Shown here: in pieces, positions 1-7,354 of the stretch
Numbering within the stretch: the first letter of the stretch is position 1
Layout: the number at the start of each line of letters is the position of its first letter
Source: Nitrospira sp.
GTDB taxonomy: Bacteria; Nitrospirota; Nitrospiria; Nitrospirales; Nitrospiraceae
Assembly: GCA_020853775.1 (NCBI GenBank)
Contig: JADYYH010000046.1
Span: 1-41,852 of the forward strand
Length of the DNA stretch: 41,852 nt
Reading direction: 5' to 3'
Notes under the pieces: generated by a model
Told to the model about the DNA's origin: nothing
What the model saw: the letters and a program-made list of their open reading frames with translations, nothing else
Databases searched by the model: none
Translations under genes and position numbers: made by a program

Positions 1-219
1 ACCGCTAAGCTCACTCACGTCATCTCCGTTATGAGATGGTTGATAACCAAAGCAGCAACTTCCTCCATGATCAGAGTTGCCGACGAAATGGCAGCATTCG
101 TCCAAGCCGTCGAACAGGGCGGGCCGCCGGTGATTCCGTTCGATCAGATCGAAGCAGTCACTCGTACCTGCCTGTTGGCCGTCCTGAGCCTACAATCCGG
201 CACCGCATACTCCGTCTAG
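1..219 (+). CDS. C-terminal fragment of a Gfo/Idh/MocA-type oxidoreductase (5' end outside window or lost)
   Basis: The frame is open from base 1 to the TAG at 217-219. Its last 45 or so residues (ADEMAAFVQAVEQGGPP, then IPFDQIEAVTR and a final LSLQSGTAYSV) resemble the C-terminus of the long bi-domain oxidoreductases that fuse a zinc-type alcohol dehydrogenase to a Gfo/Idh/MocA domain, which often end in an AAFVEAVRTGGP...IPFEE...TR..F.V..SLRTG pattern. The first 25 or so residues in this frame do not look like the family. The gene may therefore be frameshifted near the window edge, or only a remnant may be left. There is no credible Shine-Dalgarno before the ATG at 31, so I treat this as a tail and not a 62-residue gene. 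Substrate is unknown. The family assignment rests on recalled motif similarity only. Confidence 0.5.
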   Translation, partial: TAKLTHVISVMRWLITKAATSSMIRVADEMAAFVQAVEQGGPPVIPFDQIEAVTRTCLLAVLSLQSGTAYSV

Positions 220-314
220 CTTCCCTCTCCTTACAGGGTTCCAGCCACAGCTTGTGGCAGGAGGTCTCAAGTTTCGCCCTCCGCTAGCCGATGACGGGGG
301 AGGGGAGTATTTCC

Positions 315-1037
315 ATGGCTTTAGAAATCATCGAAATTGTCGAAGACGACCAGAGTCAGGCCAAGTTGCTCGATCAGATTCTCCGGCAGGCGTCATTCCG
401 GACCAATGTCGCATTCGACGGACCGGCGGGCATGCAGGATGTCTGGCGGATCAAGCCCTCGCTCATCATGGCCGATGATAACCTTCCCGGACTGACCGGC
501 CGGGAAATGTGCAAACGGTTACGGCAGGATCCTTCGACGAAACACATCCCCATCATTGTCATGTCGGGGTTTTCCTCTGAAGAACGCCGGGCGGAAGCGC
601 TGGATTCCGGGGCCGACGACTTTATCGTCAAACCCTATTCCAGTACGGAACTGCTCGCTCGCGTGCGGGCACTACTACGCCGTTGCCGACAAAACCTGGC
701 GCAGGACGAAGAACTGGCCGAGGATCTTGCCCTGACGGAAAATCTGTATGTCGCGGTGTACCGGGGAAAGACAATGACGCTCTCTGCGCATGAGTGGAAA
801 GCTCTGCGCCGATTGGTGAGTACGGTCGGCAACGTCGTGCCGCGCGAAGAACTGAAATCCCTGCTCTGGGGAGACGACCCCCTCATGCACGACGGGGAGC
901 TCGATCGTTGCGTGGAACAGCTCAATCGAAAGTTGTCGGACGAAATTCCGTCGGTGCACTCGATCAAAAGCGTGCCGGGAGGGTTCCGCCTGACGACACC
1001 GGCTTCAGACGAGCCCGGTGGACTTGCGGTTCAGTGA
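315..1037 (+). CDS. PhoB/OmpR-family response regulator 1
   Basis: This is a 240-residue two-domain response regulator, a cytoplasmic DNA-binding transcription factor. The receiver spans about residues 1-120, with acidic residues E10-D12, the phospho-acceptor position D54 (in MADDNLPG) and the conserved Lys K106 (in VKPYS). The C-terminal part (about 140-235) is a winged-helix OmpR domain ending in a GGFRL hairpin. I chose ATG 315 because GAGGGGAG at 300-307 sits at good spacing and the protein then begins directly with the first receiver strand. The receiver is closely similar to that of regulator 3 at 21273 (shared ARLLDQ/AKLLDQ, YRTNVA/FRTNVA and RHIPI/KHIPI), so they are paralogues. Unlike the other two regulators here it has no recognisable Pho-type half-site array upstream, and no histidine kinase is next to it. 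PhoB-like function is inferred from the neighbouring pst genes. Confidence 0.9.
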   Translation: MALEIIEIVEDDQSQAKLLDQILRQASFRTNVAFDGPAGMQDVWRIKPSLIMADDNLPGLTGREMCKRLRQDPSTKHIPIIVMSGFSSEERRAEALDSGADDFIVKPYSSTELLARVRALLRRCRQNLAQDEELAEDLALTENLYVAVYRGKTMTLSAHEWKALRRLVSTVGNVVPREELKSLLWGDDPLMHDGELDRCVEQLNRKLSDEIPSVHSIKSVPGGFRLTTPASDEPGGLAVQ

Positions 1038-1867
1038 CGTAACGGGAAGACCTTCAACACTCCACACTTGGCCGGATGCCAACGCATCCAATAACCACTG
1101 CAGCGTATCGGGAACATGTCGGGCTCGTTTCCGGACCCGCTTCCAATCCTTTGTGATACGCTGCTGCACCGGCCGGCTCAGCTTCTTGCCTCAGCGACGA
1201 AAATCCGCCGGTTCCTCATACCCTCCCAATATGGTTTGAACCCGCTTGAGCGGTGAGAGCATGTCGTGTGTCGCTGCTGTTCGACCGGACAACCATTCGG
1301 TCTGATACCGGATGGTGTTCAGGGGGAGAGGCACCGCATGCAAGCGTTTACGCCGGGGCTTATCCGAGGCAGCTACGATCAGCTACTTGAGCTGGCGCTC
1401 GTGCTCATGACTCAGCGCATCAAGTCGGGGGCTCCCCAAATCAAGAGGGGAGGCGATCCCGGGAAGCGCCTGCGTCGAGACGACAGCTCGATTCTGCGAT
1501 AGGCCTCTGTCCGGTTCAACGTCCTCGTCTTTTTGGTGAGCCGGTCATCTATGCGGGCCCGATCCTTGTGTCCGACGTCACACTTCATGAGGCTTTGCCG
1601 GAACACCTGGAGCGCCCGCAGTGTACTCAACTGCCTCACACCATCCGCCACTGCTCGAGCACCTCTCGCCTTCCCACAGAGTTCCAGCAATGCTTGAAGG
1701 CTTCGGCAATGCGTGCGGAGAGCATGTATCGTATCGGCATGTTCCTTTTCCGCCCTCACGTGGCGCGCCACACGGAGGAGCGTGGCGTGATGGGAGGAAG
1801 CCCTGCTAGCCAGACCTTGAGTAGGGGACTGCGGTCCTGTATGAATAGAACGTCGCATGCTCGTCAT
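1005..1867 (-). pseudogene. Decayed CHAD-domain protein
   Basis: Read on the minus strand, this stretch carries a CHAD-like protein broken in three places. The first part (1867 to about 1490) has the alpha-helical CHAD pattern TIHALRTHCRSLQALLEL. Near 1485-1490 the frame must shift by one base to continue as LDALSHEHERQLK. A TAG at 1383-1385 then interrupts it. The text resumes in the same frame as RKRLHAV and LSPLKRVQTILGG, is interrupted again by TGA at 1191-1193 after ADFRR, and continues as LSRPVQQRITKDWKRVRK to a TGA at 1005-1007. Both nonsense codons are explicable as single transitions (CAG to TAG, TGG to TGA). CHAD domains are known to bind polyphosphate and often lie near ppk, ppx or sixA, and this one is divergent from sixA. 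The 3' end would overlap regulator 1 in antisense by about 33 bp. Confidence 0.72.
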
Positions 1868-1968
1868 AGCGATCAAGCAATGTCTGTGCAATGGGTCGAC
1901 AAAATATCACCTATCACTTGAATGATTGCCGGCACGACCACCTCGCATTTAACCCGAGGGAAACCGCA

Positions 1969-2466
1969 ATGGATTGTCTCTTGTTTCGACACGGGATTGC
2001 CTACGATCGTGAGGACTGGCGAGGGAATGACCAGACTCGGCCGCTGACGGACAAAGGCCGGATTCGTACACGGCAGGCGAGCAAAGGATTGCTGGCTCTC
2101 GGCCCTCTTCCGACGCACATCCTTTCAAGCCCGCTGACACGCGCCCAGGAAACGGCCAAGATTGTGAGAGCGTTGATGCCCACCGCTCCACCTCTACGGA
2201 TTTGCCATGAACTCAATCCAGAGGTTCCTCCCCGGGCCTTGATCGCACTGCTCAACACACTGCCGTCCGACGCAGTGGTACTATGCGTAGGGCACGAACC
2301 GCACTTGAGCGCGACGGCCGCCATTCTGCTCACGGGAAAACTCTGCAAAGGGCTCTCGCTCAAGAAAGCAGGCGCGTGCCTCCTTCATCTTGAAGGGTCC
2401 GTGCGCCCGGCAAAAAGCCGCCTTGATTGGTGGCTGACGGCAGCTCAGTTACGTGCACTGGCATGA
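1969..2466 (+). CDS. sixA: SixA-like phosphohistidine phosphatase
   Basis: This is a 165-residue histidine phosphatase of the phosphoglycerate-mutase superfamily. Visible features are the N-terminal RHG catalytic motif (residues 7-9, in LLFRHGIAYD), an SSPLTRAQETA motif around residue 55, and the second catalytic His in VGHEPHLS near residue 108. Size and motif layout match SixA, which removes phosphate from histidines of phosphotransfer domains. The start at ATG 1969 follows CGAGGG at 1955-1960, and the longer open frame to 1891 has no family-like sequence. The gene is divergent from the CHAD pseudogene and convergent with ppx, whose stop is 113 bp away. SixA, CHAD and Ppx are often neighbours, which suggests a role in phosphate or polyphosphate control. 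The actual substrate cannot be read from sequence. Confidence 0.88.
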   Translation: MDCLLFRHGIAYDREDWRGNDQTRPLTDKGRIRTRQASKGLLALGPLPTHILSSPLTRAQETAKIVRALMPTAPPLRICHELNPEVPPRALIALLNTLPSDAVVLCVGHEPHLSATAAILLTGKLCKGLSLKKAGACLLHLEGSVRPAKSRLDWWLTAAQLRALA

Positions 2467-2579
2467 GGTGGAGGCGTGGGCCTTGTCACTAATCCTCTAC
2501 ACGCGAAGATCCGCACGATGAGTGGGCCCAATGCTGGTGCAGGAAGGAAGTGCCACAGAATCTGACTGGGGATCCCGGG

Positions 2580-4133
2580 TCAAGTGGCGTCGTCGTCTCG
2601 AGTGGTCGTCAGGAACTGCACCGGCCGCTTGAAGACCTTCTCAAACAGATCGCTCCGTCCGCGCGCCGCCCACATCTCCAGCTCCGCATCACCCGACACC
2701 TGCGCAGTGATCACCACTGTCTTGCCGAGCTTGACCTCAATGTTCTGTACCACCGAAAACTGGCTTCGGTCCAAGCCGTCGGCAATTCGCAGCAGTGCCG
2801 ATAAGACATTGATGACGCGCTGGGAATCGGCCGGCAACGCCGTAAACTCGTCATGTTTTCTGGTTGGCACCGATCGCCGGTGGTACCGGGCGACATTCGC
2901 GACCAGGTCGATTTCCTCAGCGGTAAATCCCGAGAGATCACTGTTCTTGATCAAGTAATAGGCATGCTTGTGATGCTGCCGCGAATTGATCATGTAGCCG
3001 ATATCATGCAGGATCGCCGCGCATTCCAACCATTCGCGTTCACGTGGCCCGAACCCGTGCAACTCTTTTGTCTGGTCGAAAAGGCGCAACGCCAGCCTCG
3101 CGACATGCAGCGCATGAGTTTCAGACACATGGCAGCGATGGGCAAGGGCCAGGATGTTTCGTTTCCGCACATCGGGAATGTCCCGCTCCGCCTGGATCCG
3201 TTCGTGGTGCCGCTGAATGAAATCGTAAATAATGCCTTCACGAATGGCCTTGTCGCAGAGGGTAAGCTCCGTCTTCTGCAACAACTCCAGCAGGATTCTG
3301 AACACGATGGCGGCGGGGAGCAGGGTGTCCACACGCTTGGGATCGAGCCCAGGCATGGCCAGACGGGTTTTCAACGATGCTTCCGCGAGGCGCTTTTCGA
3401 CGGCCGCAATGTCTTTGGCAGATACCTTGGCCAAATTCAGCTGCGGCAGCGGACGGCCGGTGCGTTGCAGATGAATGACCTCGGCCAGATTTCCTGCCAT
3501 GCCGGAGGTCGCGATAATTTGCTCCACCCGTTTGGTTTTATATGAGCCCAGCGCGTTCTTTAATTGCCCGGTGACCGCGTCTTCCAGCTCCCGAAGCATC
3601 GCTTTTGATGGAGGTGTTTTGGACAGATACAGATCCTTTAGCCGGATTGCGCCCAGCTTCAGGCTCCGGGCCTGAACAATAGCCTCACGATTCCCGACGA
3701 TCACCTCCACCGAGCCGCCGCCGATATCGATCACCAACGTGGGGGACTCAGGCAAGGCCACGCTGTTCTGCACGCCAAGAAAAATCAATCGGGCTTCCTC
3801 TGCCCCTGTAATCACGCGCACGGTGAGGCCGGTTTGCTGCAGGACGTGATCTAAAAACTCGCCGCCGTTCCGCGCTTCCCGCACCGCGCTCGTCGCTACG
3901 CCTTCGATCTGTTCGTATCCCTTATTCCTGGCCAGCGTCACGAGTGTGCGGATCACTTCCAATCCGCGCATCATGGCCTGGTCTGACAGACGCCGGGAGG
4001 TGAACACCCCGTCGCCCAGGCGCGTCATATCTTTAAAACGATCGAGGATTTTATAGGAGTAGTCCGGCTGGACCTCGGCGAGCACCATATGGATGGAATT
4101 GGTGCCGATATCGAGGACGGCCAGCTTGGGCAT
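2580..4133 (-). CDS. ppx: Exopolyphosphatase / pppGpp phosphohydrolase (Ppx/GppA family)
   Basis: This is a 517-residue Ppx/GppA enzyme. The N-terminal half is a two-lobed actin-like ATPase fold with the phosphate-1 motif DIGTNSIHMV (residues 8-17) and the phosphate-2 glycine motif VIDIGGGSVEV near residue 140. The C-terminal third (about 310-500) is an HD-type helical domain with LHDIGYMI and HHKHAYYLI. Family members hydrolyse terminal phosphates of polyphosphate and some also hydrolyse pppGpp. Length and two-domain layout fit the long Ppx form. ATG 4133 abuts the phoU stop codon (TAG at 4134-4136) with no gap, so translation is probably coupled and this is the last gene of the pst-phoU-ppx operon. 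Preference between polyphosphate and pppGpp cannot be decided here. Confidence 0.93.
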   Translation of the reverse strand: MPKLAVLDIGTNSIHMVLAEVQPDYSYKILDRFKDMTRLGDGVFTSRRLSDQAMMRGLEVIRTLVTLARNKGYEQIEGVATSAVREARNGGEFLDHVLQQTGLTVRVITGAEEARLIFLGVQNSVALPESPTLVIDIGGGSVEVIVGNREAIVQARSLKLGAIRLKDLYLSKTPPSKAMLRELEDAVTGQLKNALGSYKTKRVEQIIATSGMAGNLAEVIHLQRTGRPLPQLNLAKVSAKDIAAVEKRLAEASLKTRLAMPGLDPKRVDTLLPAAIVFRILLELLQKTELTLCDKAIREGIIYDFIQRHHERIQAERDIPDVRKRNILALAHRCHVSETHALHVARLALRLFDQTKELHGFGPREREWLECAAILHDIGYMINSRQHHKHAYYLIKNSDLSGFTAEEIDLVANVARYHRRSVPTRKHDEFTALPADSQRVINVLSALLRIADGLDRSQFSVVQNIEVKLGKTVVITAQVSGDAELEMWAARGRSDLFEKVFKRPVQFLTTTRDDDAT

Positions 4134-4802
4134 CTAGAAACTCGCGGTGGGAGCGACGTGCCGGATATTCTTGCCTTCGACCATATAGACGACCAGTTCA
4201 GCAATATTGGTCGCATGGTCGGCAATCCGCTCGAGGGATTTCGCCACAAACGTGAGGCGGATCGCACGGGTGATAGTGCGCGTGTCCTCCAGCATAAAAG
4301 AAAGCAGCTCTCGAAACAACTGTTCGTTCACCTCGTCGACGAAATCGTCGTCTGCACAGACCTTCCTCGCCAACGCCGGATCCGAATTCACGAAGGCGTC
4401 CAGGCATTCCTTGACCATACGCATCGTCCAATTGGCCATGCGCGGAATGTCGATATAGGGCTTCAGCTGCGGCTCGCCGTTCAATTCCAAGGCCCGCTGG
4501 GCAATGTTGTCGGCCAGATCACCCATCCGCTCCAGTTCAGAAGAAATCTTCATCGCGGTCGTCACGAATCGTAAGTCGCGCGCCGTCGGCTGCTGCAGCG
4601 CTAAGAGTTGAATGCACAGCTCGTCGATCTCGACATCCAATGCATTCACGTCATGATCCTGCTTGATGACGTCGACGGCCAAATCGGAATCGCGATCCAC
4701 TAATGCCTGCAGGGCCTGCTGAATTTGCGACTCGACTAGGCCGCCCATACGGAGCAGCTGTTGCTTGAGATGCGCGAGGTCTTGATCGAAGTGTCGTTGC
4801 AT
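4134..4802 (-). CDS. phoU: Phosphate-signalling protein PhoU
   Basis: A 222-residue all-helical PhoU made of two three-helix repeats (about 1-110 and 115-215). The repeated acidic metal-binding patterns are visible as ELERMGDLADN near residue 90 and SLERIADHATNI near residue 193. PhoU is a cytoplasmic peripheral protein that joins the PstSCAB transporter to the PhoR kinase and restrains the phosphate-starvation response when phosphate is plentiful. ATG 4802 has GAGGAG about 8 bases upstream. The gene starts 20 bp after pstB and ends flush with ppx, so it belongs to the pst operon. No PhoR partner is encoded in this window. Confidence 0.97.
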   Translation of the reverse strand: MQRHFDQDLAHLKQQLLRMGGLVESQIQQALQALVDRDSDLAVDVIKQDHDVNALDVEIDELCIQLLALQQPTARDLRFVTTAMKISSELERMGDLADNIAQRALELNGEPQLKPYIDIPRMANWTMRMVKECLDAFVNSDPALARKVCADDDFVDEVNEQLFRELLSFMLEDTRTITRAIRLTFVAKSLERIADHATNIAELVVYMVEGKNIRHVAPTASF

Positions 4803-4822
4803 GGTGCCGGCTCCTCTCGCGA

Positions 4823-5686
4823 TTATCCGAACCGCCCGGTGATGTAATCTTCTGTTCGCTTGTCGCGAGGCGTAGTGAAAATGGTTTTGGTGTCACCGAA
4901 CTCGACCAACTCGCCCATGAGAAAAAATCCGCACTGATCGGAAACACGCGCCGCCTGTTGCATATTATGCGTCACAATGACGACCGTGTAGGTCTCCTTC
5001 AAGCTATAAATGAGCTCTTCGATTTTCCCGGTGGCTATAGGATCCAGCGCGGAACAGGGTTCATCCATGAGGATGACTTCCGGCTGTACCGCCAGGGCGC
5101 GGGCAATACAGAGCCGTTGCTGCTGGCCGCCAGAGAGTCCGACGGCGCTGTGCTGAAGGCGATCCTTGACCTCATCCCAGAGACCCGCGCCTTGCAAACT
5201 GTGTTGCACCAGCGCGTCGAGCGACCGTTTGTCTTTCGTCCCATGCAAACGGGGTCCATAGGCCACGTTGTCGTAAATCGATTTGGGAAACGGATTGGAT
5301 TTTTGAAACACCATTCCCACACGTTTCCGTAGATCGGTCACATCAATGGCTGCCTCGTAGATATCGACGTCGTCCAGCTCCACACGGCCAACGGCGCGGG
5401 CACCTTCGACCAGATCGTTCATGCGATTCAAACACCGGAGCAGGGTGGACTTTCCGCAACCGGACGGCCCGATGAACGCTGTCACGGAATGGCTCCGCAC
5501 CGTCAACCCCACTTGAAAGAGGGCCTGCCGGTGCCCGTAATAAAAGTCAAGGTCACGAACCGAAATTTTCGCCTGGACGGGCGACCCGACTGCCCGGTGG
5601 GGAGGCACGGACCGGGAGGGGGATAGGGACGGGCGAAGGGACACCATCGGCGCCGTCGCCGTCATCCTGTCTGATCGAACTTCCAT
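4823..5686 (-). CDS. pstB: Phosphate ABC transporter ATP-binding protein PstB
   Basis: A 287-residue ABC ATPase. Walker [10 protein letters not shown] is at residues 73-81, the Q-loop is in [12 protein letters not shown], the signature LSGGQQQR is near residue 184, Walker B and catalytic Glu are in [13 protein letters not shown] near residue 205, and the switch His is in VIVTHNM. The FQKxNPFPxSIYDNV segment is typical of PstB, so phosphate specificity is well supported. The first 38 or so residues are a low-complexity Ser/Pro-rich extension that most PstB proteins lack. The start could be one of the internal Met codons (residues 8 or 14), but GGAGAGGAG lies just upstream of ATG 5686. It energises import through PstC/PstA and sits between pstA (18 bp gap) and phoU (20 bp gap). 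Confidence 0.97.
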   Translation of the reverse strand: MEVRSDRMTATAPMVSLRPSLSPSRSVPPHRAVGSPVQAKISVRDLDFYYGHRQALFQVGLTVRSHSVTAFIGPSGCGKSTLLRCLNRMNDLVEGARAVGRVELDDVDIYEAAIDVTDLRKRVGMVFQKSNPFPKSIYDNVAYGPRLHGTKDKRSLDALVQHSLQGAGLWDEVKDRLQHSAVGLSGGQQQRLCIARALAVQPEVILMDEPCSALDPIATGKIEELIYSLKETYTVVIVTHNMQQAARVSDQCGFFLMGELVEFGDTKTIFTTPRDKRTEDYITGRFG

Positions 5687-5704
5687 ACCAACTCCTCTCC
5701 GTAA

Positions 5705-7354
5705 TCACACCGCCGAGGTTGCGAATCGCTTGCGCAAACGATTGCGCAACATCACTGCCGTGAGATTCAACAGCACCACCACGAGAATCAGAATCAAGGT
5801 GGTCATGTAAACCATGGGCTTGGCCGCTTCGACGTTCGGCGATTGAAATCCCACGTCATAAATATGAAAACCCAGGTGCATGAATTTTCGCTCGAGATGC
5901 AGAAAGGGTAGATACTCATCCAGCGGCAGCGCCGGCGCAAGCTTCACCACGCCCGTGAGCATCAGCGGCGCCACTTCGCCTGCGGCTCTGGCCATGGCGA
6001 GAATCAATCCCGTCAAAATTCCGGGTAGCGCGCAGGGCAGAATGACATGTCGGATCGTTTCAAATTTGGTGGCGCCCAGACCGACCGAGCCTTCGCGAAA
6101 ATCTCGCGGCACCGCCGACAGGCCTTCCTCGGTTGCAACGATGACGACCGGAACTGTGAGCAGCGCGAGGGTCAGCGAGGCCCAGAGAATGCCACCGGTT
6201 CCGAACGTCGGATTCGGCAGGGATTCAGGAAAAACCAACTGATCGATGGTCCCCCCCAGCGCATAGACGAAGAACGCCAAGCCGAACACGCCGAACACAA
6301 TCGATGGCACGCCGGCCAGGTTGTTCACCGCGATCCTAACCAGCCTGACAAGTGGCCCTTGTTTCGCATACTCCCGCAAATAGATCGCCGCCATCACACC
6401 GAACGGCATGACCGCCAAAGTCATCAAGAACACCATCAACACCGTGCCGAAGATGGCTGGAAAAATCCCGCCCTCCGTATTGGCCTCTCGAGGTTCGCCT
6501 GAGACGAAGAGCCACAGGTTCCGAACATAGGCGATCACCTTCTCAATCCAATTCATCGCATTCGGCCGACTCACAGACAAGATCTGATCGAGCGACATGC
6601 GCACCGACCGACCGGTAGAGAGGGTGAGGAGCACCACGTCCTGGCCTGCCTCTTTGTGTAATTTCTCCAGCGCTTCGGTCTTGGAAAGGTATTCACGTTC
6701 AAGCGCGGCCATCTGATCGACAAGGCGCCGATCTGCTTCAGCGGTGGCCGGATCAGCTTCGCCCTTCAACACCAGCGTCTGACGCGCAAGCCGGGCCTTT
6801 TCAATACGATAGTTGATCGATCCGATGTCCTCACGTTCAAGGTGTTCGATTCGCTGGCGCAGCTGGTTGGCTCGATCCACAAGCGTGACGACCGTGGACC
6901 AGGTGCTTTCGTCACGGTTGATGGTGGCGGCGCTTTCTGCCGCCAGGCTGATGCGGCCATAGGCAGGGCCCCATTCACGACGCTCAACGAACGTGAGATC
7001 TTCAGGGGAAGAAATCGATGCAATATCGGCTTCGTTGATCCAACGATACTCGGACCCGAACTGATCTCGATTGCCGACGCGATATCGAAAGCGGCGTTGT
7101 CCCGATTGCGCCTCAGTCGTGACTGAATGGGGAATCACCTCGTCGCCTACCATTTGCCCGATCACCGTCTCCTGCGTGTTCAGCGTCACCTGCTGCAAGG
7201 TCCCCGGCCAGAACTGCCCCAGACCGTTGAGCATAATCAGGGCAAGCATCCCGGCCACCATCAGCAAACTGATCGCCACGCCGGACGCCGTCATCCAGAC
7301 GAAGAGTTCTCCGCCTCGCCAGAAATCCTTCATGACCTTGGACTGCTTAACCAT
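5705..7354 (-). CDS. pstA: Phosphate ABC transporter permease PstA (long form)
   Basis: A 549-residue inner-membrane permease. There is one membrane segment near residues 18-40. A large periplasmic insertion (about 45-290) follows, with a charged coiled-coil stretch (LRQRIEHLERE, AALEREYLSKTEALEKLHKE). The conserved permease domain (about 300-545) contains AIYLREYA, NNLAGVPSIVFGVFGLAF and the EAA-like loop LGATKFETIRHVILP. Classical E. coli PstA is about 300 residues. Long PstA proteins with an extracytoplasmic N-terminal domain occur in some proteobacteria. I chose ATG 7354, which overlaps the pstC stop (7347-7349) by 8 bp. An upstream start at 7420 would overlap by 74 bp and adds a Ser-rich leader unlike the family. 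Confidence 0.93.
   Translation of the reverse strand: MVKQSKVMKDFWRGGELFVWMTASGVAISLLMVAGMLALIMLNGLGQFWPGTLQQVTLNTQETVIGQMVGDEVIPHSVTTEAQSGQRRFRYRVGNRDQFGSEYRWINEADIASISSPEDLTFVERREWGPAYGRISLAAESAATINRDESTWSTVVTLVDRANQLRQRIEHLEREDIGSINYRIEKARLARQTLVLKGEADPATAEADRRLVDQMAALEREYLSKTEALEKLHKEAGQDVVLLTLSTGRSVRMSLDQILSVSRPNAMNWIEKVIAYVRNLWLFVSGEPREANTEGGIFPAIFGTVLMVFLMTLAVMPFGVMAAIYLREYAKQGPLVRLVRIAVNNLAGVPSIVFGVFGLAFFVYALGGTIDQLVFPESLPNPTFGTGGILWASLTLALLTVPVVIVATEEGLSAVPRDFREGSVGLGATKFETIRHVILPCALPGILTGLILAMARAAGEVAPLMLTGVVKLAPALPLDEYLPFLHLERKFMHLGFHIYDVGFQSPNVEAAKPMVYMTTLILILVVVLLNLTAVMLRNRLRKRFATSAV

Noticed and set aside
1568..1921. Plus-strand open frame in the region after regulator 1
   Set aside because: It is the antisense of the decayed CHAD gene and has no family-like sequence or ribosome-binding site.
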